Shown piece after piece: positions 45,156 through 55,509 of a stretch of 64,000 bases of DNA. Numbering within the stretch: the first letter of the stretch is position 1; each line of letters starts with the position of its first letter. The notes beneath the pieces are model-generated. The model did no database searches. It had not been told where the DNA came from and saw only the letters and a program-made list of their open reading frames with translations. The DNA lies in NCBI RefSeq assembly GCF_002902305.1, contig NZ_PPPX01000016.1, positions 365,272 to 429,271 on the forward strand. The letters run 5' to 3'. Source of the DNA: Staphylococcus argensis. Lineage in GTDB: Bacteria; Bacillota; Bacilli; Staphylococcales; Staphylococcaceae. A program made the translations under genes and the position numbers.

Positions 45156-47119
45156 GCGTCTTCACTCCTACTCATTTGTTCTGTTATTGCCTGTTGTAAT
45201 TGTTCAATTGCTTCTTCGACAGTTAAGTCTTTCAACTGTGTAGCAGCATTCGTTAAATGTCCGCCACCGCCTAATGCTTCCATCGTTAACTGAACGTTGA
45301 TAGCACCAAGAGATCGCGCTGACATTCCGATAAGATTATCTTCACGTCGTGCTACAACATATGAGGCTTCTACACCATCTAAACTTAACAACTCATCTGC
45401 TGCTTGTGCAACAGTAACGGGATGATAGATCTTGTCGTCTGGACCATGGGCAATCGCTACGCCATGATCTTGAAGTTCAACCGTGCGAATCAATTCAGTT
45501 CGGTTGATGTACGTATCGATATCATCCTTCAAGAAGTGTTGCGTTAAGATCGTATCCGCACCATGTGCACGGAGATAACTTGCTGCATCGAAAGTTCGTG
45601 AGCCTGTCCGCAATGTGAAGTTACGCGTATCGACGATGATACCCGCAAACATCACTGTGGACTCAAGTCGTGTTAAGCGTTGTTCTGTCGGTTGATACTC
45701 TAGTAACTCTGTGACGAGCTCTGCAGTAGAGCTGGCGTACGGTTCCATGTAAACCAACAACGGACTGGAAATAAAGCTTTCGCCACGACGATGATGGTCA
45801 ATGACAACTTTACGATTAGATTTATTCAAGATATTTTCATCTAAGACCATCTCAGGTTTATGCGTATCTACCACTACGAGCGTCGTCTTAGAAGTCATGA
45901 TATCCCATGCTTCATCGGATGTGATAAAACGTTCTTTCAATTCAGGTTTCTCATCGACCGCGTTCATCACACGTCGCAATGTTGGATCGATATCTGAATC
46001 ATTAAGCACTACGTAGGCGTCCAAGTTATTCATCATCGCAAAGCGCGTCACACCAATAGCAGCACCAATGGCATCTAAGTCCGGGCGCTTATGCCCCATA
46101 ACGATGACTTTGTCGCCTTCCATCAAGATATCTTTCAACGCATGAGAAATGACACGAGCTCGCACACGTGTACGTTTCTCCATCGGGTCAGTCTTACCGC
46201 CGTAGAAGCGGACATTACCGTTGATGTGTTTGATGGCAACTTGGTCACCGCCACGACCGAGCGCTAAGTCTAGTCCAGATTGTGAAAGCTCACCAAGATC
46301 AATGAGATTCTCTGAGCCTTCCCCTACTCCGATACTTAGTGTGAGCTGGGCACGGTAACCTACACTCTTCTCACGTAATTGACTTAAGATATCAAAGTTA
46401 CTATCTTCAACTTCATTTAAGATACGTTGGTTCAAGTAAGCCACAAACTGGTCTGAGCTATAACGTTTGAAATAGATATTATATTCTGAAGCCCAACGAC
46501 TGATGACGCGTGTCACCATCGAGTTGATTTCAGAACGTTGAGTATCGTTCATATTTTGTGTGATTTCGTCATAGTTGTCGAGGAAGAGCGTCGCAATAAT
46601 CGGTTTAGACTCTTCATAGAGTTCATTTGTCTTCACTTCTTCCGTGATATCGAAGAAGTACAGCACACCTTCCTCTTCTGCATAACGTACGCGATAATGG
46701 TAGCCATTATCTTCAATTTCTATTTCTTGTGTCTTTTCCAGCTGTTTTAAAATGTTTGGATAAACCTCATTAACTGGGTCTGAAATCACGTTGCGTTCAG
46801 CACGTTCAGACATGAATTTGTTCATCCATTCAATATTCTCATTGTCATCTAGGATAATCATGCCGATGGGCAGCTCTTTAATTGCAGTGTTACTGCCAGC
46901 TGAAATATGTCCACTTAAGTCATCGACATAATGATCCATCTTATTTAAAGCTTTACGTATTAGAATAATCGAGACGATTGCCATAACGACGAGTATGATA
47001 GCCAATACAGTCGCGAAGATTTGATTGATCACAAACCACGCGATGACGATAGCAATACCCGTCAGCAACATTAAGACAAACGGCAAGATTAACGCTTGCT
47101 TAGTGGATTGCCGGTTCAT
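45152..47119 (-). CDS. gdpP: Cyclic-di-AMP phosphodiesterase GdpP
   Basis: A 655-aa membrane enzyme that hydrolyses c-di-AMP to pApA. It has two N-terminal transmembrane helices (about 10-60), a PAS domain (about 85-155), a degenerate GGDEF domain (about 175-305) and a DHH/DHHA1 catalytic part. The metal residues are [16 protein letters not shown] near residue 342, the VVVDTH motif and VIDHHRRGE near residue 440; the DHHA1 end has [10 protein letters not shown]. Loss of GdpP raises beta-lactam tolerance; here the frame is intact. It lies 14 bases after yybS and is coupled to rplI. Confidence 0.94.
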   Translation of the reverse strand: MNRQSTKQALILPFVLMLLTGIAIVIAWFVINQIFATVLAIILVVMAIVSIILIRKALNKMDHYVDDLSGHISAGSNTAIKELPIGMIILDDNENIEWMNKFMSERAERNVISDPVNEVYPNILKQLEKTQEIEIEDNGYHYRVRYAEEEGVLYFFDITEEVKTNELYEESKPIIATLFLDNYDEITQNMNDTQRSEINSMVTRVISRWASEYNIYFKRYSSDQFVAYLNQRILNEVEDSNFDILSQLREKSVGYRAQLTLSIGVGEGSENLIDLGELSQSGLDLALGRGGDQVAIKHINGNVRFYGGKTDPMEKRTRVRARVISHALKDILMEGDKVIVMGHKRPDLDAIGAAIGVTRFAMMNNLDAYVVLNDSDIDPTLRRVMNAVDEKPELKERFITSDEAWDIMTSKTTLVVVDTHKPEMVLDENILNKSNRKVVIDHHRRGESFISSPLLVYMEPYASSTAELVTELLEYQPTEQRLTRLESTVMFAGIIVDTRNFTLRTGSRTFDAASYLRAHGADTILTQHFLKDDIDTYINRTELIRTVELQDHGVAIAHGPDDKIYHPVTVAQAADELLSLDGVEASYVVARREDNLIGMSARSLGAINVQLTMEALGGGGHLTNAATQLKDLTVEEAIEQLQQAITEQMSRSEDA

Positions 47120-47133
47120 TGTTCCACCTCAAA

Positions 47134-48069
47134 TCATTTTTTAATGCGCGCTTTTAAGTTCAACATCATATCTACCATACCTATTAAGACTACAATTGGC
47201 GCCATTGCAGATATGAGCGTTCCGATAACCATGAGTAGTATTGTCACGGCTAACGGCATACTTTTCGCTTTACCAAAGAAATGAATTACACTTAATCCCT
47301 GAATATACATACATAATGATAACACAACTTGAAAGTTCAATACGATACTTTGGAACGTAGATGGTTCACTATTTGAAGTGAACAGAAGACAGACAATCGT
47401 AATGATATAAACAATTAAGATAAACCGTGGCATTTGCCAAGCATATAACGGTCTAAAGATAGGCGTCGCCACTTTAAACTTACGTAAGATTGGGAAAGTG
47501 ATTAATAAATTAAATAAGACGATAACAAAGATAGTGACGATAATATAACTTGGAAATTCCATCAACGCTTTATTTGTTAAATTATCTACTAATTGATTGT
47601 AACTTTCTATGACATTGCTACCATATTGTTGTATATCAGACGGTTGTAGATAATTTAAGACTGATTTCATCGGTTGCACTAAAGTACTCCCAACTGGTAA
47701 GCGATGCGTTGCCTGTAAGATGAGTAGTGCAATTAAACTGAATAAACTTAAATATGTCGTCGTAACATAGAAGATGCGTTCTTTCGTTGCACGCTCTTTT
47801 AATAATTGCCCAATGACGAAACTTGTGAGCAAGACCACTACAATAGCACTTAATGTGGCTAAGTTGGTAAAGAGCGTCGTGAGAATAACTGTAATTAATG
47901 CAGCTATCCCGAAACTTTCTTTCGATTTATGCCACAAGACGATACCAGGAATGGTTGCAAAGAAACACAACACATAACCTATCCAGGGCATAAAATATGT
48001 AACTAAAGCTACAATAATAAAGGCGATAATCCCTAGTATTGTCGCTTTAGGGTTAACTTTAGAAAACAA
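47134..48069 (-). CDS. yybS: YybS-like membrane protein (DUF2232)
   Basis: A membrane protein of about 311 aa with around eight helices, DUF2232 family, function not established. I choose the TTG at 48069 (MFSKVNPKATILG) because AGGAGTGG lies just before it; the open frame extends 22 codons further to 48135. Conserved parts include FIVALVTYFMPWIGYVLCF-like hydrophobic runs near the start and VQPMKSVLNYLQPSDI near residue 130. It precedes gdpP on the same strand, as in other Firmicutes. Confidence 0.82.
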   Translation of the reverse strand: MFSKVNPKATILGIIAFIIVALVTYFMPWIGYVLCFFATIPGIVLWHKSKESFGIAALITVILTTLFTNLATLSAIVVVLLTSFVIGQLLKERATKERIFYVTTTYLSLFSLIALLILQATHRLPVGSTLVQPMKSVLNYLQPSDIQQYGSNVIESYNQLVDNLTNKALMEFPSYIIVTIFVIVLFNLLITFPILRKFKVATPIFRPLYAWQMPRFILIVYIITIVCLLFTSNSEPSTFQSIVLNFQVVLSLCMYIQGLSVIHFFGKAKSMPLAVTILLMVIGTLISAMAPIVVLIGMVDMMLNLKARIKK

Positions 48070-48207
48070 ATTTGCCACTCCTATACTCAATTTGACTATA
48101 ATGCCTATTTTAACCTCTTTGAAAGGTTTATACAATTATTGTCAATTAAGGCATGAACGTGTCTTCCCTATTTCATGCATACCCATTCTTCCTATGTGTT
48201 ACGTGTT

Positions 48208-49170
48208 TTAACGTCGAACTTTAGACTTTTTCAAAAAATGATATAAATTAGGTGCCCAATCGTTAAAGTTGAGTAAAAATCCATCATGCCCCACGTTATC
48301 GGGTACGAAGAAGTGACGATGATATTGGAAGCGTGACCCCATCGCTCGAACTTGATCATCTGGATAAATTAGATCATCGGTAAAGCCGAGTGTCAGAACT
48401 TTAGTATCTAACTGAGCTAAGACTTCCGCCACGTCGGTACGATCGCGGTCGAGATTGTGGCTATCAAGCACATCAAGCAACCTTTTATAACAAGCCACGT
48501 CAAAACTTTCTTTAAACTTGTCACCTTGATGATGTTGATAAGACACTACTTGTTCAGGTGTAAAACGCGCTTCGTAACTCTTTGAAGACCGATAAGTTAA
48601 GAAACCGAGTTGGCGTGCAATACTCAACCCTTCCTTTCCGCCTATGTGAATAGTTTGTCGTGCAATATCGTTAAACGCGCGACTATAAGATGAAGTCTTA
48701 TCTGTCGCAGCGAGAATTACAGCTTTCTCAACTTGAAACTGGCGATTGTAGAGCAGTTCCTGGACTTGCATACCACCTAGAGAACCACCGATGAGGATAG
48801 CGATACGCTCAAACCCTAGTGCTTTCACTCCACTTTCAATCGCTCGGACAATATCACGCAACGTCAGACGTTGAGGAAATTTAGGATCGTTGAGCGGTGA
48901 ACTCGAACCAAATGGACTTCCGATGACATTAAATGTCAGAAACTGGTAATCATGAATCGGCAAATAGCCCCCATCAATAATTTCACGCCACCATCCCGGT
49001 TCGTCATCTGTACCATACGTCAGATGGTTCCCTGTCAACGCATGACAAACGAGTACAAGTGGTTGGCCTTGATACCCTACATGTTCATAACGTAGTTTTA
49101 AATTCTCAATTAGTTCCCCAGATTCTGTATAAAAGTTGCCTAATTCGAGTGTGTCTACAATATATTTCAT
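48208..49170 (-). CDS. metX: Homoserine O-acetyltransferase family protein MetX
   Basis: A 320-aa alpha/beta hydrolase-fold acyltransferase that activates homoserine for methionine synthesis. VLVCHALTGNHLTYG near residue 39 forms the oxyanion region; the nucleophile serine is in ILIGGSLGGMQVQELL near residue 126; the aspartate is in FTDDLIYPDDQ and the histidine in DNVGHDGFLLNF. The family includes both acetyl- and succinyl-donor enzymes; acetyl is the usual staphylococcal annotation. A SAM-I riboswitch lies directly upstream, so expression should fall when S-adenosylmethionine is plentiful. Confidence 0.92.
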   Translation of the reverse strand: MKYIVDTLELGNFYTESGELIENLKLRYEHVGYQGQPLVLVCHALTGNHLTYGTDDEPGWWREIIDGGYLPIHDYQFLTFNVIGSPFGSSSPLNDPKFPQRLTLRDIVRAIESGVKALGFERIAILIGGSLGGMQVQELLYNRQFQVEKAVILAATDKTSSYSRAFNDIARQTIHIGGKEGLSIARQLGFLTYRSSKSYEARFTPEQVVSYQHHQGDKFKESFDVACYKRLLDVLDSHNLDRDRTDVAEVLAQLDTKVLTLGFTDDLIYPDDQVRAMGSRFQYHRHFFVPDNVGHDGFLLNFNDWAPNLYHFLKKSKVRR

Positions 49171-49234
49171 TTGCTGTATACCTCCTTGTTAATGAACTTA
49201 TCGCTACCCCTCCCCTACTCTGCTTTATAAAAAA

Positions 49235-49369
49235 AGTCTCCTACTCGACCAAAAGTAAGAGACTCACATCACCTTATTACTCGAGTTGCATCGTTGGTTG
49301 TAGCACCGTACTGATAAAGCCGGTTGCTGAAGTTTCATAGGGCCAAATCCCTCCACTTCTCTCAATAAG
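49235..49369 (-). promoter_or_regulatory. SAM-I riboswitch with terminator upstream of metX
   Basis: The minus strand begins CTTATTGAGAGAAGTGGAGG and contains the family-defining CCCTATGAAACTTCAGCAAC and GGTGCTACAACC segments. P1 closes at about 49272-49280. The expression platform is a terminator stem (AGTCTCTTACT / AGTAGGAGACT, 49235-49264) followed by TTTTTTTAT. Confidence 0.94.
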
Positions 49370-49694
49370 TTCATTATTTGATTAGCGTTTCGTGATTAGA
49401 TTAAAGTTAATTCTAATCGAATATTCCGATAATTACAACAGTTATTGTATCGTTATGAATTCTTATTGCGTTATCTAGCTCACTACATCTTAGAGTAGGA
49501 CGCTTAGTTACAAGGGGTAAGTCTGACGTTTGTCTGAAGTAAGACTGACGGAAGTGTTAGTGTTGTTCCCTCATTCTCCTGCCACTGTAGTCATACAATA
49601 CTTTCAGGTGCTAAGACTAAATATCTACATCGACTATCTCTTCAGCATTCACAGTATTAAATATTTTACTGAAATAACTTTTCTTTCCAATAGA

Positions 49695-49730
49695 AAACGG
49701 CAATTCCACAATTAATGAGAATTGCCGTTT
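49695..49730 (-). terminator. Terminator of serS
   Basis: A perfect 12-bp stem AAACGGCAATTC / GAATTGCCGTTT with a 12-base loop, 40 bases after the serS stop on the minus strand. The 49383-49690 stretch between it and the riboswitch holds no convincing gene; it has imperfect AAGTCTGACG/AAGACTGACG repeats at about 49520-49555. Confidence 0.85.
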
Positions 49731-49771
49731 CAATATATTTTATCTTAACTTGTAACTCATTAAGTCGTTGA

Positions 49772-51079
<1,308 letters not shown>

Positions 51080-51101
51080 TTAGGTTAAAGCGCATAAAAA
51101 A

Positions 51102-51330
51102 GACCACATCCCCGACAAGGGACGTGGTCTCTACGCGTTGCCACCCTATTTAACAGCTTAATTTGATAAATTAAGACTGCGCTCTCACTTAAATAACGGT
51201 AATTGCCGATTGTTCACATCTGTAGGTAGATTCATATTAAGGATCATTGCCTGTTCGCACCAACCACAAGCTCTCTGAAATCATCACATTAATACTACTT
51301 AGCCTACGAACAATAGTGATATTTGAATTA
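51102..51330 (-). promoter_or_regulatory. T-box leader upstream of serS
   Basis: On the minus strand the T-box sequence AGGGTGGCAACGCG is at 51134-51148, followed by the terminator stem GACCACGTCCC / GGGGATGTGGTC and a TTTTTTA tract. The preceding 170 bases form the Stem I region. I did not fix the specifier codon, but the downstream gene implies serine. Confidence 0.93.
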
Positions 51331-51405
51331 TCTTAAATATAGCAAATTGTTTAAAAATTTTCAAGACAGTATAAGCTATTTATTTAAAATGGCAAATTTC
51401 TAAAC

Positions 51406-52917
51406 TTATTGTTCATCACTGCTATAAGCATCATCACGTAGATATTGTGCGACCGCTTCAATATCTTTATGGAACTGACGATCTTCAGTAATTGAAGGCA
51501 CGATGCTACGTAACGCTTCGTACTTCGCTAAAGTGCGCGGCGATAATTTTTCAACACCTTGATGTTCGACTGCTTGTAGCGCAATAATACATTCGATTGC
51601 AAGTACTCGACGGGCATTTTCCACAATTTGATAGCCGTGACGAGATGCAATCGTTCCCATAGATACGTGGTCTTCTTGGTTAGCGGAAGACGGAATGGAG
51701 TCTACGCTTGCTGGATGCGCTAACGTTTTATTCTCAGACACGAGACTCGCAGCAGCATACTGCATAATCATCGCACCACTTTGAAGACCTGGTTCCGGAC
51801 TTAAGAACGCGGGCATACCATGGTTAAGTTGTGGATTCACCAATCGCTCAAGGCGACGTTCTGCCACATTTGCCAACTCTGACACACCGATTTTTAAGAA
51901 ATCAAGCGCAAAAGCAACAGGCTGACCGTGGAAGTTACCGCCAGAAATCACGAGTGTTTCGTCATCTTCGTCAAAGATTAAAGGATTGTCATTTGCCGCA
52001 TTCATCTCAAATTCAAGTTTCTCTTTCACATAATTGAACACTTGGAAGCTCGCACCGTGAATTTGTGGAATACAACGTAAAGTATACGCATCTTGTACAC
52101 GTAACTCAGCTTGACGTGTCGTCAATTGAGAGCCTGCTAACCAATCTCTCATACGTTCAGCAACATCGATTTGTTCTTGATAATTACGTGCTTTGTGAAC
52201 TTGCTCATTGTAAGCATCTGTAATCCCGTTAAGAGATTGATGTGTTAACGCCGCAATCCATTCAGCTTGATAACCTAAATCTTCCGCTTCGATATACGAA
52301 ATCACGCCTTGTGCTGTCATCGCTTGCGTACCGTTGATTAACGCTAAGCCTTCCTTCGCTTGAAGTGTATGTGGTTCACGTCCTAGCTCTTGTAACACAT
52401 CTTTACTATCACGCACTTCCCCTTGATAAACGACTTTGCCTTCGCCAATCAGTGCTAACGCTAAATGTGAAAGCGGTGCTAAATCTCCTGAAGCACCAAG
52501 AGACCCTTGTTGTGGAATGACCGGTACGATGCGGTGATTAATAAAGTAGATGAGTTGATCAATCAGCCCAACTGTCACGCCTGAATGACCCTTCAACAAC
52601 GTGTTTAAGCGTAAGACCATCATAACTAACGCTACGTTGTCTGCGAACGGTTCACCTACACCACATGCGTGAGAACGAATCAGATTGACTTGTAATTGAT
52701 TGTACTGCTTGTCATCGATACGCACATCACTAAATAAACCAAAGCCAGTAGTTATGCCGTAAATCGTCTCTTTATCTCGAATGATGCGCTCCACTGTGGC
52801 ACGACTGTCTTTCACACGTGATAATGCTTGGTCTGTGATTTCGACTGTGTCGTTGTGAGCTAGAAAGCGTTGAATGTCTCGAATCGTCAGTTGTTCACCA
52901 TTTAATTGTAAAGTCAT
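51406..52917 (-). CDS. hutH: Histidine ammonia-lyase HutH
   Basis: A 503-aa enzyme that deaminates histidine to urocanate. The self-made MIO cofactor arises from Ala-Ser-Gly in [17 protein letters not shown] near residue 141. Other conserved parts are YGITTGFG near residue 53, [13 protein letters not shown] and [12 protein letters not shown] near residue 327. The other hut genes are not adjacent. It is a stand-alone transcript here, divergent from nnrD. Confidence 0.95.
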   Translation of the reverse strand: MTLQLNGEQLTIRDIQRFLAHNDTVEITDQALSRVKDSRATVERIIRDKETIYGITTGFGLFSDVRIDDKQYNQLQVNLIRSHACGVGEPFADNVALVMMVLRLNTLLKGHSGVTVGLIDQLIYFINHRIVPVIPQQGSLGASGDLAPLSHLALALIGEGKVVYQGEVRDSKDVLQELGREPHTLQAKEGLALINGTQAMTAQGVISYIEAEDLGYQAEWIAALTHQSLNGITDAYNEQVHKARNYQEQIDVAERMRDWLAGSQLTTRQAELRVQDAYTLRCIPQIHGASFQVFNYVKEKLEFEMNAANDNPLIFDEDDETLVISGGNFHGQPVAFALDFLKIGVSELANVAERRLERLVNPQLNHGMPAFLSPEPGLQSGAMIMQYAAASLVSENKTLAHPASVDSIPSSANQEDHVSMGTIASRHGYQIVENARRVLAIECIIALQAVEHQGVEKLSPRTLAKYEALRSIVPSITEDRQFHKDIEAVAQYLRDDAYSSDEQ

Positions 52918-53045
52918 TATCCCATCTCCCTTTATATTCTCTATTTCTTTAAAAGTATACGCTTACATACCGATTGCGACAATGCTTATCACGAAGTCCG
53001 TAATATGGTATTGAATTAGCATATTAACAGAATAAAGGAGGTGTG

Positions 53046-53093
53046 ATGAGAATCAGGGTTATAGCCGCCATTATTTTTACTCATTTCTATTGA
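53046..53093 (+). CDS. Possible 15-aa hydrophobic peptide before nnrD
   Basis: A near-perfect ribosome site AAAGGAGGTG is followed by ATG and a 15-codon ORF, MRIRVIAAIIFTHFY, then TGA. The strength of the ribosome site in a region without a longer gene is the reason to list it. It might be a leader peptide or a small hydrophobic peptide; it might also be a chance site. The remaining 52918-53214 interval holds the hutH and nnrD promoters. Confidence 0.35.
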   Translation: MRIRVIAAIIFTHFY

Positions 53094-53214
53094 CGAACAA
53101 GAATACGAGGTATAGTATGTTCTATTGTATTTAGAAGATTAACGAATCAATCGACAGTAATGTCACAGAGCAAAGATATATTTCGTGACTTGAAGTCAAA
53201 GGGAGGTTGCCAAT

Positions 53215-54030
53215 ATGCAAACTTTAACAACACCTACTATTCCACGTCGTAATCCAGAGACACATAAAGGGGACTATGGCAGAATTCTACTCATCGGTGG
53301 AAACTCTAATATGGGTGGTGCAATTATGATGGCTGCGACAGCCTGTGTGTATAGCGGAAGCGGACTGATCACAGTAGCCACACATCCGAATAACCACGCA
53401 GCACTACATTCTCGCTGTCCAGAAGCGATGGTTATTGATATTAACGACACTAAAGCACTTACGCAACACATTGAAAGCGTAGATTGTATCCTTATTGGTC
53501 CTGGTCTCGGCTGTGACTTTAAAGGTAACAATGCAATTACGTTCTTACTTCAGAACATTCAAGAGCATCAAACACTCGTCATTGATGGAGATGCGATTAC
53601 AATCTTCAGTAAATTGAAACCGCAGCTTCCTAATTGTCGCATCGTCTTCACACCTCATCAGAAAGAGTGGGAACGTTTAAGTGGTATCGAAATTGCTGAT
53701 CAAACACCTGAACGTAATTTGGAAGCCGCACAGAACTTAGGTGCGACAATTGTGTTGAAACAGCATGGAACTGAACTTTATTTCAAGAACGATACGTATA
53801 AATTAGATATTGGTACTCCAGCCATGGCGACAGGTGGCATGGGTGATACGCTTGCTGGTATTATCACAAGTTTCGTCGGTCAGTTTGATGATTTAGAGGA
53901 AGCGGTTAAAAGTGCAACGTACCTTCACAGCTATATCGGCGAGAACTTATCAAAATCAATGTACGTCGTGCCTCCTACGCAGATTATCAATCAAATTCCA
54001 TATACGATGAAAGAATTAGAAGAGTCTTAA
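53215..54030 (+). CDS. nnrD: ADP-dependent NAD(P)H-hydrate dehydratase
   Basis: A 271-aa ribokinase-like enzyme (YjeF C-terminal domain) that repairs hydrated NADH/NADPH using ADP. GRILLIGGNSNMGGAIMMAA near residue 22 is the substrate loop, VIDGDAIT and FTPHQKEWERL are central, and AMATGGMGDTLAGIITSFV near residue 202 holds the catalytic aspartate in the GMGD motif. The epimerase half of YjeF is not fused. AGGGAGGTTG precedes the ATG. Confidence 0.92.
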   Translation: MQTLTTPTIPRRNPETHKGDYGRILLIGGNSNMGGAIMMAATACVYSGSGLITVATHPNNHAALHSRCPEAMVIDINDTKALTQHIESVDCILIGPGLGCDFKGNNAITFLLQNIQEHQTLVIDGDAITIFSKLKPQLPNCRIVFTPHQKEWERLSGIEIADQTPERNLEAAQNLGATIVLKQHGTELYFKNDTYKLDIGTPAMATGGMGDTLAGIITSFVGQFDDLEEAVKSATYLHSYIGENLSKSMYVVPPTQIINQIPYTMKELEES

Positions 54031-54082
54031 GTGGGGCTTTCGTAGGGATAAACTTTTTTAAAAAGATAAATATATAAGCGGG

Positions 54083-54142
54083 ATCGTCCAATTAAGTTGA
54101 AGAAGTGAAAGAACTTCATGACTTCAATTTAAGTTGGGCGAT
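54083..54142 (+). terminator. Terminator of nnrD
   Basis: A long stem ATCGTCCAATTAAGTTGAAG paired with CTTCAATTTAAGTTGGGCGA plus T, followed by TTTATTTT. Confidence 0.85.
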
Positions 54143-54251
54143 TTTATTTTACTAAGCAAGGAAAATCCCATTAATATTTGCCGAATTTTCAGAACTAATA
54201 TAATATACCTCTATATAACTTAAATGAATAACTCAGAAAGGAAACAACTTC

Positions 54252-54872
54252 ATGATACAAGCAATTACACACGGTATATTACTCGCTTTGGGACTTATCC
54301 TCCCATTAGGCGCGCAGAATGTGTTTGTCTTTAACCAGGGGGCGAATCAACCTAAGTTGCGTAGAGCCTTACCAGTGATTATCACGGCTGGACTATGTGA
54401 TACCTTTCTTATCGTTATCGCGATACTCGGTGTCTCATTAGTACTAATTTCTCTACCTATACTTCAACTTGTCATCTATCTGATCGGGTTCGTCTTTCTG
54501 ATTTACATGGCGTGGTCATTATGGAAAGAACAACCGCCTCAGTTAGAACACATTGAACCGATGAAGCCGAAGAAGCAAATTGGATTTGCCTTGTCTGTCT
54601 CACTCTTAAATCCTCACGCAATTATGGATACAGTGGGTGTGATAGGGACGAGTGCTTCCATTTATGATGGTGGAGAGAAACTCGGTTTCGCACTTGCGAC
54701 CATCTTTGTTTCATGATTCTGGTTCGTCTTGCTGGCCGTCTTAGGTAAGCTGCTCGGCACAGTCGATAAGACCGGTAAATACATCGTTATGTTGAACAAA
54801 GTCTCCAGTGTAATCGTCTTCGTCGTCAGCTTGATTATCTTAAAAAATATTTGGCATATTCTCTTTGGTTAG
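54252..54872 (+). pseudogene. LysE/ArgO-family amino acid exporter with in-frame TGA
   Basis: A LysE-type exporter of basic amino acids would be 206 aa. The first 154 codons (MIQAITHGILLALGLILPLGAQNVFVFNQG, shortened: GLILPLGAQNVFVFNQG) are normal, with LLNPHAIMDTVGVIG near residue 116. At 54714-54716 a TGA interrupts ATIFVS-TGA-FWFVLLAVLGK, at a position where homologues have tryptophan; one base change (TGG to TGA) explains it. The same frame then runs on to 54872 and ends NIWHILFG. Staphylococci do not read TGA as tryptophan, so the last two membrane helices are lost unless readthrough occurs. Confidence 0.85.
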
Positions 54873-54882
54873 AATATGAAAC

Positions 54883-54957
54883 AGAGCGTAAAGGTGAAAT
54901 ACATAGGTTGTGGTGTGAATGCCTTAAACCTAAGCTCCTGTATGGCCTTTACGCTCT
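54883..54957. terminator. Multi-helix hairpin between argO-like pseudogene and secreted protein gene
   Basis: AGAGCGTAAAGG pairs perfectly with CCTTTACGCTCT. Inside it ATACA/TGTAT and TAGGTT/AACCTA form further helices. It probably serves as a two-way terminator, though it is more elaborate than the others in this window. Confidence 0.65.
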
Positions 54958-54966
54958 ATTTATATG

Positions 54967-55302
54967 TTATTGATTATTCTTTAAAGGGAATTTACCAATT
55001 TTTTTAAATGGAGGTGCTCCTGCTCCGTTATTTGAAACTCTCAACGTTCCATCTTTATACAAGCGATAATGAGTGGCAGTTGTATTGCTATTAATCGCTG
55101 AAGCTTCAATATAATCTCCTTTGTCCGATGTACTGATACGTTTGTTTTCTCCAGCATAGTATTTAATAATCTCTGGTGCATTATCTTTCGTCACTTGTGA
55201 ATAATGTTCTTCCTCTGCATTAGCCTGACCTGCTTGCATGCCTGTAAATAATACGGCTCCAGTTAAAATTGTAGAGCCTAATACTTTTGAAACCAATTTC
55301 AT
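54967..55302 (-). CDS. Secreted 111-aa protein related to the LPXTG protein domain
   Basis: A small exported protein. The signal peptide ends at QANAEEEHY near residue 30. The mature part of about 80 residues shares the pattern DNAPEIIKYYAGEN, KGDYIEASA, YRLYKDGTLRVS and KKIGKFPL with the 40184 protein domain, but has no stalk and no sortase signal, so it is free outside the cell. The ATG is preceded by GAGGAGGAC. The function of this domain is unknown to me. Confidence 0.8.
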   Translation of the reverse strand: MKLVSKVLGSTILTGAVLFTGMQAGQANAEEEHYSQVTKDNAPEIIKYYAGENKRISTSDKGDYIEASAINSNTTATHYRLYKDGTLRVSNNGAGAPPFKKIGKFPLKNNQ

Positions 55303-55462
55303 AAATGTTAGTCCTCCTCAATTTTTTATGGAAGAAGCTTCTTCAAAAATAAAGTTATCATAATTGGAAAAGAATTAAAATACATTTTGTAATCTTTTTG
55401 AAATAATTTTGTTTTATTTTAGTAATATTTATGTAAAATAATAGCGTTTTTTGTAAAAAATA

Positions 55463-55488
55463 AGACCCCCTGCACATGCAAGGAGTCT
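55463..55488 (-). terminator. Terminator of gyrA
   Basis: On the minus strand AGACTCCTTGCA and TGCAGGGGGTCT pair with mismatches in the middle, followed by TATTTTTT. It lies 20 bases after the gyrA stop. Confidence 0.8.
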
Positions 55489-55509
55489 AAATCTCACGTT
55501 ATTCTTTAA

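Noticed and set aside
49500..49560. Repeated AAGTCTGACG/AAGACTGACG as a regulator site
   Set aside because: Only two imperfect copies, not near an unexplained promoter; too weak to call.
54714..54716. TGA in the exporter as a recoded codon (selenocysteine or tryptophan)
   Set aside because: No recoding element is visible and staphylococci use the standard meaning; a nonsense mutation is simpler.
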